Source: Streptacidiphilus sp. P02-A3a
Lineage (GTDB): Bacteria; Actinomycetota; Actinomycetes; Streptomycetales; Streptomycetaceae
DNA: 64,000 nt
Direction: 5' to 3'
Assembly (NCBI RefSeq): GCF_014084105.1
Contig: NZ_CP048289.1
Location: 8,255,922 to 8,319,921 of the forward strand
Part shown: piece after piece, positions 8,340 through 15,613 of the stretch
Position numbering within the stretch: the stretch's first letter is position 1
Layout of the letters: each line of letters starts with the position of its first letter
Translations under genes and position numbers: made by a program
The notes under the pieces: generated by a model
What the model was told of the DNA's origin: nothing
The model's input: the letters and a program-made list of their open reading frames with translations, nothing else
Database searches by the model: none

Positions 8340-9865
8340 CCACCGCGGCGAAACTGCCGGAGCAGACCCGGACCGACCCCACCGCCTGGCCCGACCTGGT
8401 CACCGCCGCCCTGCTGGGCACCGACCGGCGGCCGGTGCCCGCGCTGCTGGACCAGGCGGCGCTCCAGGCCGTGGCCCGGCGGGCCGGGCTGCGCCCCGGA
8501 CCGGCCTCGCCGCCGCCGCCCGCCGCCCCGGCCGACCCCCGGCCGACGCTGCCCGAGGCCGCGCGGCAGCGGCTGGCGATGCTGCTCCCGCTCCGGGGCG
8601 GTGGATCCGGCGGCGGCACCCTGGCCAACCTGAACGAACTGCTGCCGCAGTGGCTGACCGCCGCCCAGGGCCACGGCTACCGCTGCCCGCCCGCGCTGGT
8701 GCCGCCGCTGCTGGACGCAGCCCGGGCCCGCAGCGAACTGCGCGCGGACGCGGTGGCCCTGGCCGGTCCGCTGGGCCGCTGGCTGGCGGACCGCAACCCC
8801 GACTGGCGGTACGTGCTGCGGACGCCGGTCACCGGCGGCGCGGACGCCGAGCCGGACCAGCGGATCTGGCAGGAGGGGCTGTTCGCGGAACGGGTCACCC
8901 AGCTGACCCGGCTGCGCCGCCGCGATCCGGACGCCGCCCGCGAGCTGCTGCGCGGCACCTGGTCGAGCGAGCGGGCCGAGGACCGGCTGCTGTTCCTGGA
9001 TGCCCTGCAGGAGGGCCTGACCGCCGGGGACGAGCCCTTCCTGGAGGCGGCGCTGAGCGACCGCGCCAAGAACGTCCGGGCGACCGCGGCGGAGCTGCTG
9101 GCCGCGCTGCCCGGTTCGGCGCTGGCGGAGCGGATGGCGCGGCGGGCGCTGGCCTGCGTGGCGCTCTCGGACACCGCGGACGGCGCCCGGCTGACCGTCC
9201 ACCCGCCCACGGCCTGCGACGCGGCGATGCAGCACGACGGAATCCCGGCGGCCTCGCCGACCGGGCGGGCCGACCGGGCGTTCTGGCTCGGCGAGATCGT
9301 CGCGGCCACCCCGCTGGGCACCTGGGCGGCGGCCTACGGCTCCCCGGCGGAGCTGCTGGCGCTGCCGGTGTCCGACGCCTGGCAGCAGGACCTGCGGGAC
9401 GCCTGGGCCCGGGCCGCCGTCCGGCAGGGCGACGCCGCGTGGGCGCGGGCGCTGCTGTCACTGCCCGCGCCGGATCCGATACCGGTGGGCAGCGCCGCCA
9501 AGCTGCTGGCGGTGCTGCCGTCGCCGGAGCGAGCCCGCTGGACCGCCGATTTCCTGGCCGGACACGGCCTCGCGGACGTCTTCCAGCTGCTGGTGGCCTG
9601 CCCAGCGCCCTGGCCCGAGGCGCTGGGCCGGGCGGTACTGGCCGCGCTGCGGCGGGTCGCGGCGAGCGGCGGCTACCCGTGGAGCCACAGCGGGGTGATC
9701 GGCGTGGCCGAGCGCGCGCTGCCGCCGGAGACCGCGTCGGAGCTCTCGGCACTGGCCGAGGACGCCGCCCCGGCCTGGGCCGAGACCTTCACCCGGCTCG
9801 GCGCCACGCTCCGGCTGCGCGCCACGATGCTCGCCGAGCTCGCCTCCGGTGAGGCCGTCGGCTGA
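8336..9865 (+). CDS. DUF5691 family protein
   Basis: 509 aa, soluble and helix-rich. Segments such as LFLDALQEGLTAGDEPFLEAALSDRAKNVRATAAELLAALPGS (split here only for description) look like HEAT-type helical repeats, suggesting a scaffold. The start ATG at 8336 overlaps the stop of the SWIM gene as ATGA. Genes of this family co-occur with SWIM, MoxR AAA, DUF5682 and VWA genes in actinomycetes, and all five are present here on both sides of one promoter region. No catalytic motif is visible. Confidence 0.82.
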   Translation: MTTAAKLPEQTRTDPTAWPDLVTAALLGTDRRPVPALLDQAALQAVARRAGLRPGPASPPPPAAPADPRPTLPEAARQRLAMLLPLRGGGSGGGTLANLNELLPQWLTAAQGHGYRCPPALVPPLLDAARARSELRADAVALAGPLGRWLADRNPDWRYVLRTPVTGGADAEPDQRIWQEGLFAERVTQLTRLRRRDPDAARELLRGTWSSERAEDRLLFLDALQEGLTAGDEPFLEAALSDRAKNVRATAAELLAALPGSALAERMARRALACVALSDTADGARLTVHPPTACDAAMQHDGIPAASPTGRADRAFWLGEIVAATPLGTWAAAYGSPAELLALPVSDAWQQDLRDAWARAAVRQGDAAWARALLSLPAPDPIPVGSAAKLLAVLPSPERARWTADFLAGHGLADVFQLLVACPAPWPEALGRAVLAALRRVAASGGYPWSHSGVIGVAERALPPETASELSALAEDAAPAWAETFTRLGATLRLRATMLAELASGEAVG

Positions 9866-9873
9866 CCCAGGCC

Positions 9874-9905
9874 GACACGGCGGCGCGGCGACACGGCGGC
9901 GCGGC
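9874..9905. repeat. Two tandem copies of a 16-bp unit in a convergent gap
   Basis: GACACGGCGGCGCGGC occurs at 9874-9889 and 9890-9905 and is followed by further GGCGCGGC units. It fills most of the 60-bp gap between the converging DUF5691 and B12-binding genes. No classical terminator hairpin is visible. Confidence 0.6.
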
Positions 9906-9925
9906 GGCGCGGCGGGACGGTACGG

Positions 9926-10336
9926 TCAGGCCGCCGCCGGGCGGAGGTGGCCCCGCACCCAGGCGACGATGTCCCGGGTCGAGGCGCCGGGGGTGAAGAT
10001 CTCCGCCACCCCCAGCTCCTTCAGCAGCGGGATGTCGTCGTCCGGGATGATGCCGCCGCCGAAGACCGTGATGTCCGCCGCGTCGCGCTCCCGCAGCAGT
10101 TCCATCACCTTGGCGCAGAGCGTCATGTGCGCGCCGGAGAGGACCGAGAGCCCGATGCCGTCCGCGTCCTCCTGGATCGCGGTGTCGACGATCTGCTCCG
10201 GCGTCTGGTGCAGGCCGGTGTAGATGACCTCCATACCCGCGTCGCGCAGCGCGCGGGCGATCACCTTGGCCCCCCGGTCGTGGCCGTCCAGGCCCGGCTT
10301 GGCCACCACCACGCGGATCGGTCCCGACACGCCCAT
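9926..10336 (-). CDS. Cobalamin (B12)-binding domain protein, methylmalonyl-CoA mutase C-terminal type
   Basis: 136 aa consisting of only a B12-binding Rossmann-like domain: [11 protein letters not shown] (the DxHxxG motif supplying the lower axial His), SVLSGAH and the GGG of [10 protein letters not shown]. It is the size of the stand-alone cobalamin-binding subunit of acyl-CoA mutases. Here no mutase large subunit gene is adjacent, so it must partner with a distant gene or have another role. The start ATG 10336 has GGAGG 7 nt upstream. A LexA-like box lies 172 bp upstream of this start. Confidence 0.88.
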   Translation of the reverse strand: MGVSGPIRVVVAKPGLDGHDRGAKVIARALRDAGMEVIYTGLHQTPEQIVDTAIQEDADGIGLSVLSGAHMTLCAKVMELLRERDAADITVFGGGIIPDDDIPLLKELGVAEIFTPGASTRDIVAWVRGHLRPAAA

Positions 10337-10717
10337 CGCTGCCTCCTGCGTCGTAACGGGCCGCCCCCTGCGGGCGCCCGCGTCCACTTCAGTCATCGCC
10401 TGCTGTGCAGGCCTGACGTTAACAGGCGTTCGCACCGCCCGGGCGAACGCTATCGCCACAGCGGCCGGAGCACCGTTTCACCGGCCGGAACGAGGGGAGA
10501 ATCACTGCGAACGCACGTTCACTGCGTGTGGGGCCGGAGTCGCCGCAGCGACACCCCACCTCTTCCGGCCCGGGCCGCACGCAGCGAGGAGCCGCACCGC
10601 CACCACCGCGCCCACGCCCGCAACCGGCGTGCGATCCGGGGTGCCCTGCGGCCCCAGGACCGCGCACCCAGGGTCTGCCCACCCCACCGTGCGCCCGCGC
10701 CCGGGGAGGCCGGAGCC
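10337..10717. other. 381-bp divergent intergenic region with GAACG palindromes
   Basis: No gene is seen between the B12-binding gene (minus) and the hydrolase (plus). It holds an inverted repeat GCGTTCGC (10426-10433) / GCGAACGC (10443-10450) with a 9-bp spacer, a third GCGAACGC at 10507-10514 that is part of the LexA-like box, and a possible minus-strand -10 TAGCGT (10452-10447). Confidence 0.6.
10508..10521. promoter_or_regulatory. LexA-type SOS box
   Basis: CGAACGCACGTTCA matches the Gram-positive SOS box CGAACRNRYGTTYC at 13 of 14 positions (GAAC-N4-GTTC core). It lies about 172 bp upstream of the B12-binding gene and 197 bp upstream of the hydrolase gene, so the controlled gene is not clear. 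Confidence 0.55.
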
Positions 10718-11521
10718 GTGAGCATCCCTTTCTGCCGCACCGCGGCCACCGTCCGGGCCGCCGCCCTGGAGACCGCCGCCCTGTCCCGGCACCTGCTGCT
10801 GTACCCGACCGGCATGTCGGCCGAGCCCTGGCCGCCCGCGCCCGCCTGCGAGCACCCGGCGCTCGGCCTGCCGCACTCCCCGGTCCTGCTGCTGCACGGA
10901 CTGCTCGACAACCGCGCGGTGTTCACCCCGCTGCGCCGCCTGCTGCTCACCGACGGCTTCCAGCACCTGTACGCGGTGAACTACAGCCCGTTGACCGCCG
11001 ACATCCACGAGGCCGCCGTCTCCTTCGGCCAACAGGTGCTCCGCACCCGGCAGCGGTACGGGGGCGAGCGGGTCGCGGTGGTCGGCCACAGCCTGGGCGG
11101 CCTGATCGCCCGCTACTACGTGCAGGCACTCGGCGGCGACGAGCACGTGCACACCCTGGTCACCCTCGGCACGCCGCACGCGGGCACCCGCAGCGCGGTG
11201 CTGCTCCGCCCGCTGCCGGTGGCCCGGCAGCTGCTCCCCGGCAGCGCCGTGGTCGAGGCGCTGCGGGCCCCGGCGCCGGGGTGCGCCACCCGGTTCCTGT
11301 CCTTCTGGGGCGACCGCGACCCGCTGATCGTGCCCGGGGACAGCGCCTGCCTGGTCCACCCCGACCTGCTGGTGGAGAACGTCAAGGTGCCCGGCGCGGG
11401 CCACCTGGCGCTGACCGTGCACCCGGAGGTGCACACGCTGATCCGGCGGCGCCTGGCCGAGGCGGCGGCCCGGACCGGGCTCGCCGCCGGGCCCGGGCTG
11501 CCCAGCAGGCAGAGCGCCTGA
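10718..11521 (+). CDS. Lipase-like alpha/beta hydrolase
   Basis: 267 aa. The oxyanion-hole strand SPVLLLHGLLDN (about residues 46-57) and nucleophile elbow GHSLGG (about 125-130) define a triacylglycerol-lipase/PGAP1-like hydrolase; the acid is probably the Asp in FWGDRDPLIV and the catalytic His is in GAGHLAL. No cleavable signal peptide is convincing. The start GTG 10718 is chosen because GGGGAGG lies 8 nt upstream; the frame is open further upstream into the regulatory region. The substrate is unknown. It converges on pcrA, 35 bp apart, with only a weak hairpin (11529-11551) between. Confidence 0.85.
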   Translation: MSIPFCRTAATVRAAALETAALSRHLLLYPTGMSAEPWPPAPACEHPALGLPHSPVLLLHGLLDNRAVFTPLRRLLLTDGFQHLYAVNYSPLTADIHEAAVSFGQQVLRTRQRYGGERVAVVGHSLGGLIARYYVQALGGDEHVHTLVTLGTPHAGTRSAVLLRPLPVARQLLPGSAVVEALRAPAPGCATRFLSFWGDRDPLIVPGDSACLVHPDLLVENVKVPGAGHLALTVHPEVHTLIRRRLAEAAARTGLAAGPGLPSRQSA

Positions 11522-11556
11522 CGCCGCGACCGGGGGTCAGGCCCTCCCGGTGCCGC

Positions 11557-14181
11557 TCAGAGCTTCTCCACCGGCGCGTAGCGCAGCAGCAGCTGCTTGG
11601 TGCCCTCCGAGCCGAAGTCGATGGTGGCCTTGGCGTCGTCCGCCGGACCGGCGACGGACACGACCGTCCCCAGGCCGAAGCGGTCGTGGGTGACCCGGTC
11701 GCCGACCGCGAGCGAGACCACCGGCCGGTCCTTCATCCGGCCCCCGCTCTTGCCCCAGCCCGCGGGGGCGCCGCGCTTGCCGCCACCGCTCAGACCGCTG
11801 CCGCCGCCGAAGGAGGAGCCGCGAGCCGCGGGCGGGGCGGCGGCGGCCGAGCGCCGCTCGTCCACCAGGGCCGGCGGGATCTCCTCCAGGAAGCGCGAGG
11901 CCGGGTTGTACGAGGGCTGGCCCCAGGCGCTGCGCAGCACCGCCCGGGAGACGTACAGCCGCTCCCGGGCCCGGGTCAGCCCGACGTACGCCAGCCGCCG
12001 CTCCTCCTCCAGCTCCTTCGGCTGGCCGAGCGCCCGCAGGTGCGGGAAGACGCCGTCCTCCATGCCGGTCAGGAACACCACCGGGAACTCCAGGCCCTTG
12101 GCGGTGTGCAGGGTCATCAGCGTGATGACCCCCTTGCTCTCGCCGCCCTCGCCATCCGGTGAGTCCGGGATCTGGTCCGAGTCGGCCACCAGGGCGACCC
12201 GCTCCAGGAACCCGGCCAGGCCGGTGGCGACCGGTTCGGCGTCCGGGTCCTCGGCCGGTTCGGCCGACGCCTCCGCCTGCTCGAACTCCAGCGCGACCGC
12301 GGCGAGCTCCTGCAGGTTCTCCACCCGGGTCTCGTCCTGCGGGTCGGTCGAGGCCTGGAGCTCGGCCAGGTAGCCGGTCTCCTCCAGCACCGCCTCCAGC
12401 ACCGCCGCCGCGCCCGCGCCGGAGTCGACCACGCCGCGCAGCTTCGCCAGCAGCTCGTTGAACTTCTTCACCGCGTTCACCGAGCGCGCGGCCATGCCGT
12501 AGGCCTCGTCCACCCGCCGCAGCGCCTCGGCGAAGGAGATCCGCTCGCGCTGCGCCAGCGCGTCGACCATGGCCTCGGCCCGGTCGCCGATGCCGCGCTT
12601 GGGCACGTTCAGGATCCGCCGCAGCGGCACCGTGTCCTCGGGGTTGGCCAGCACCCGCAGGTACGCCAGGACGTCCCTGACCTCCTTGCGCTCGTAGAAG
12701 CGCACCCCGCCGACGACCTTGTACGGCAGCCCGACCCGGATGAACACCTCCTCGAACACCCGGGACTGGGCGTTGGTCCGGTAGAACACCGCCACGTCGC
12801 CCGGCCGGGCGTCGCCCGCGTCGCACAGCCGGTCCACCTCGTCGGCGACGAACTGCGCCTCGCCGTGCTCGTCGTCCGCGACATAGGCGACGATCCGGGT
12901 GCCGTCGGCGCCCGCCGTCCACAGGTTCTTCGCGCGGCGGTTGGTGTTGCGCTCGATCACCGCGTTCGCGGCGCTGAGGATGGTCTGGGTGGAGCGGTAG
13001 TTCTGCTCCAGCAGGATGGTCACCGCGTTCGGGTAGTCCTCCTCGAAGTCGAGGATGTTGCGGATGGTCGCGCCCCGGAAGGCGTAGATCGACTGGTCCG
13101 CGTCACCGACCACGCACAGCTCCGCCGGGGGCACCGAGGCCAGACCCGCCGCCGCCGGGTTCACGAACTCGCCGTCCACCGTCCGCTTCGGCGCGGACCC
13201 GCTGGCCCCGCCGCTCAGCTCGCGGACCAGCATGTACTGGGCGTGGTTGGTGTCCTGGTACTCGTCCACCAGGATGTGCCGGAACCGCCGCCGGTAGTGC
13301 TCGGCGACGTCCGGGAACGCCTGGAGCAGGTGCACCGTGGTCATGATGATGTCGTCGAAGTCCAGCGCGTTGGCCTCGCGCAGCCGCCGCTGGTAGAGCG
13401 CGTAGGCCTCGGCCAGCTTGCGCTCCATCGGGTTCTCGGCCTGACCGGCGTAGGTCTCCTCGTCGATCAGCTCGTTCTTGAGGTTCGACACCTTGGCGGT
13501 GAAGGACTTCGGCGGGAACTGCTTCGGGTCCAGGTCGAGGTCGCGGCAGCAGAGCGCCATCAGCCGCTGCGAGTCCGCCGAGTCGTAGATCGAGAAGCTG
13601 GAGGTGAAGCCGAGGTGCTTGCTCTCCCGCCGCAGGATCCGCACACAGGCGCTGTGGAAGGTGGACACCCACATCGCCTTGGCCCGCGGACCCACCAGCT
13701 CCGCGACCCGCTCGCGCATCTCGCCGGCGGCCTTGTTGGTGAAGGTGATCGCCAGGATCTCCCCCGGCTGCACCCCGCGCGCGGCCAGCAGGTACGCGAT
13801 CCGATGGGTCAGCACCCGGGTCTTGCCGGAGCCGGCCCCGGCCACGATCAGCAGCGGCGAGCCCGCGTGCTCCACGGCCTCGCGCTGCTGCGGGTTCATC
13901 CCGTCCAGCAGCTGCGCCGGGTCGGCGACGGTGCGCGCCGCACCGTTCCGGTGGTAGGCGTCCCGGTCCGGCGGGGGCGCGTCGAAGCGCCCCGCGAACA
14001 GGTCCGGGGGCAGTTCCTCCTCGTAGGGGGCGTCCTCGTCCGGACCGTGGTCGGTCGGGCCGAAGTCGGGGCCGAAGTCGAACACGGGCACGTCGAGGTA
14101 CGCGGCACCGCCGACCGGCTGCGGCGCCGCGCCGGGCGCGTCCAGACCGGGCAGGGGGATGTCGTCAAAGAGGCTGCTCAT
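11557..14181 (-). CDS. pcrA: ATP-dependent DNA helicase PcrA/UvrD
   Basis: 874 aa superfamily 1A helicase. After a 90-residue acidic N-terminal tail come the Q motif (MNPQQREAV), Walker A AGAGSGKT (about 114-121), motif Ia ITFTNKAAGEMRERV, motif II VDEYQDTN, motif III VGDADQSIYAFRGA, motif IV EQNYRSTQTI, motif V MTLHTAKGLEF and motif VI YVGLTRARERLY. The C-terminal 60 residues form the basic Tudor-like RNA-polymerase-binding domain of PcrA. It unwinds DNA in excision repair and replication-transcription conflicts. The start ATG 14181 sits 8 nt after a TAGACT -10, so the mRNA is probably leaderless and damage-inducible. Confidence 0.95.
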   Translation of the reverse strand: MSSLFDDIPLPGLDAPGAAPQPVGGAAYLDVPVFDFGPDFGPTDHGPDEDAPYEEELPPDLFAGRFDAPPPDRDAYHRNGAARTVADPAQLLDGMNPQQREAVEHAGSPLLIVAGAGSGKTRVLTHRIAYLLAARGVQPGEILAITFTNKAAGEMRERVAELVGPRAKAMWVSTFHSACVRILRRESKHLGFTSSFSIYDSADSQRLMALCCRDLDLDPKQFPPKSFTAKVSNLKNELIDEETYAGQAENPMERKLAEAYALYQRRLREANALDFDDIIMTTVHLLQAFPDVAEHYRRRFRHILVDEYQDTNHAQYMLVRELSGGASGSAPKRTVDGEFVNPAAAGLASVPPAELCVVGDADQSIYAFRGATIRNILDFEEDYPNAVTILLEQNYRSTQTILSAANAVIERNTNRRAKNLWTAGADGTRIVAYVADDEHGEAQFVADEVDRLCDAGDARPGDVAVFYRTNAQSRVFEEVFIRVGLPYKVVGGVRFYERKEVRDVLAYLRVLANPEDTVPLRRILNVPKRGIGDRAEAMVDALAQRERISFAEALRRVDEAYGMAARSVNAVKKFNELLAKLRGVVDSGAGAAAVLEAVLEETGYLAELQASTDPQDETRVENLQELAAVALEFEQAEASAEPAEDPDAEPVATGLAGFLERVALVADSDQIPDSPDGEGGESKGVITLMTLHTAKGLEFPVVFLTGMEDGVFPHLRALGQPKELEEERRLAYVGLTRARERLYVSRAVLRSAWGQPSYNPASRFLEEIPPALVDERRSAAAAPPAARGSSFGGGSGLSGGGKRGAPAGWGKSGGRMKDRPVVSLAVGDRVTHDRFGLGTVVSVAGPADDAKATIDFGSEGTKQLLLRYAPVEKL

Positions 14182-14189
14182 CGTCCCCG

Positions 14190-14212
14190 AGTCTAGGGCG
14201 CTCCACCGACAG
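14190..14212 (-). promoter_or_regulatory. PafBC / RecA-NDp DNA-damage promoter of pcrA
   Basis: On the minus strand CTGTCGGTG (14212-14204), 8 nt, TAGACT (14195-14190) fits TTGTCRGTG-N8-TAnnnT at every position but the first T. The -10 ends 8 nt before the ATG at 14181. A DNA-repair helicase is a sensible target for this regulon. Confidence 0.75.
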
Positions 14213-14265
14213 CCCCACCCGGAATCCAGGAGACAGTCGTCACCGGCCCCGCTACCGTCCCGAGC

Positions 14266-14862
14266 ATGAGTGATTCCAACCACCCGGAGCAGGAGGGGGC
14301 ACCACTGACCCCACAGACCCAGAACCCGCAGCTGGTGAAGCGCTCGCGCTTCCTCTCCCTGGTGCTGCGGCACGACCCGGCCCGGATCGGGCTGACCCTC
14401 GACCCGGCCGGCTGGACCGACGTCGGCGCGCTGCTCGACGCGCTCGCCGCCCACGGCCGCCCGCTGTCCCGGGCCCAGCTGGACCAGGTGGTCGCCGAGA
14501 ACGACAAGCAGCGCTTCGCGTTCGACCCGAGCGGCACCCGGATCCGCGCCAACCAGGGCCACAGTGTCCGGGTCGACCTCGGCCTGCCGGAGGCCGAGCC
14601 GCCGTCGCCGCTGTTCCACGGCACCCACCCGGGCGCGCTGGCGGCGATCCGGCGCGAGGGGCTGCGCCCGATGCGGCGGCACGACGTCCACCTGTCGGCG
14701 GACCGGGAGACCGCCGCCCGGGTCGGCGCCCGGCGCGGACGCGCGGTCGTGCTGACCGTGGACGCCGCCCGGATGGCCGCCGCCGGACACCGGTTCCGGG
14801 TCAGCGGCAACGGCGTCTGGCTGGCCTCCGCCGTACCGCCGGAGTACCTCGGCGGCTGGTGA
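14266..14862 (+). CDS. kptA: RNA 2'-phosphotransferase (Tpt1/KptA)
   Basis: 198 aa. The N-terminal winged-helix block KRSRFLSLVLRHDPARIGL carries the RHxP-type motif of Tpt1/KptA; the C-terminal ADP-ribosyltransferase-like half has FHGTHPGALAAIRREGL, MRRHDVHLS and the RGRAVVLTVDAARM strand. These enzymes remove a 2'-phosphate from RNA using NAD. Bacteria lack the tRNA-splicing route that makes this phosphate in yeast, so the physiological substrate is unknown. TACCGT (14253-14258) ends 7 nt before the ATG, so the mRNA is probably leaderless. It is divergent from pcrA and ends 4 bp from the converging regulator gene. Confidence 0.9.
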   Translation: MSDSNHPEQEGAPLTPQTQNPQLVKRSRFLSLVLRHDPARIGLTLDPAGWTDVGALLDALAAHGRPLSRAQLDQVVAENDKQRFAFDPSGTRIRANQGHSVRVDLGLPEAEPPSPLFHGTHPGALAAIRREGLRPMRRHDVHLSADRETAARVGARRGRAVVLTVDAARMAAAGHRFRVSGNGVWLASAVPPEYLGGW

Positions 14863-14866
14863 CCCG

Positions 14867-15613
14867 TCAGACCAGGCGGCGGGCGGCGGCCCAGCGGGTG
14901 AGTTCGTGGCGGTTGCTCAGCTGGAGCTTGCGCAGCACCGCCGAGACATGGCTCTCGACCGTCTTCACCGAGATGAACAGCTGCTTGGCGATCTCCTTGT
15001 ACGCGTATCCGCGCGCGATCAGCCGCAGCACCTCCCGCTCGCGGGTGGTCAGCCGGTCCAGGTCCTCGTCCACCGGCGGGGTGTCGGTCGCCGCGAAGGC
15101 GTCCAGCACGAACCCGGCCAGCCGCGGCGAGAAGACCGCGTCGCCGTCGGCCACCCGGAAGATCGCGTCCACCAGGTCGGTGCCGGTGATGGTCTTGGTG
15201 ACGTAGCCGCGCGCGCCGCCGCGGATCACGCCGATCACGTCCTCGGCCGCGTCGGAGACCGACAGCGCCAGGAAGCGCACCGCCCCCGCGCCCTCCGCCG
15301 AGGTCGCGGGCGCGGTGCCGCCGGGCATCAGCGGGGCGCAGCGCCGCAGCACCTCGACCCCGCCGCCACCGGGCAGGTGGACGTCCAGCAGCACCACGTC
15401 CGGGCGGGTCGCGGTGACCACCGCGACGGCCTCCTCCACGTCGGCGGCCTCGCCGACGACGTCCACACCGGTGCTGGCGGTCTGCCCGATCTCGGCGCGC
15501 ACGCCGGTCCGGAACATCCGGTGGTCGTCGACCAGGACCACCCGCGCCCGGCGGCCCGGACCGTCCGCCGCCGCCTGTCCCACGGCCTCGCTCTGCTCTT
15601 CCCCGCCCGTCAT
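14867..15613 (-). CDS. NarL/LuxR-family response regulator of the PspC kinase
   Basis: 248 aa. Receiver domain with acidic pocket DD (VVLVDDHRMFR), phospho-acceptor Asp in VVLLDVHLPG and Lys in GYVTKTITG; there is an insert rich in Pro/Gly/Ala (about residues 90-110) longer than usual. C-terminal LuxR helix-turn-helix: TTREREVLRLIARGYAYKEIA and SVKTVESHVSAVLRKL. Its start overlaps the stop of the kinase gene (ATGA), forming a two-component operon. It probably binds the TCAGGGT repeats in the divergent promoter region, though this is inference from position. Confidence 0.92.
   Translation of the reverse strand: MTGGEEQSEAVGQAAADGPGRRARVVLVDDHRMFRTGVRAEIGQTASTGVDVVGEAADVEEAVAVVTATRPDVVLLDVHLPGGGGVEVLRRCAPLMPGGTAPATSAEGAGAVRFLALSVSDAAEDVIGVIRGGARGYVTKTITGTDLVDAIFRVADGDAVFSPRLAGFVLDAFAATDTPPVDEDLDRLTTREREVLRLIARGYAYKEIAKQLFISVKTVESHVSAVLRKLQLSNRHELTRWAAARRLV

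Noticed and set aside
9926-10459. Longer form of the B12-binding protein from 10459
   Set aside because: The extra 41 residues are unlike the family and read through the GCGTTCGC inverted repeat; ATG 10336 has a strong GGAGG.
11529-11551. Terminator between the lipase and pcrA
   Set aside because: ACCGGG/CCCGGT gives only a 6-bp outer stem with a poor interior, too weak to list as a feature.
14237-14258. A PafBC-type motif on the plus strand before kptA
   Set aside because: TCGTCACCG before TACCGT has one base too few in the spacer and matches the consensus poorly; only the leaderless -10 is kept.
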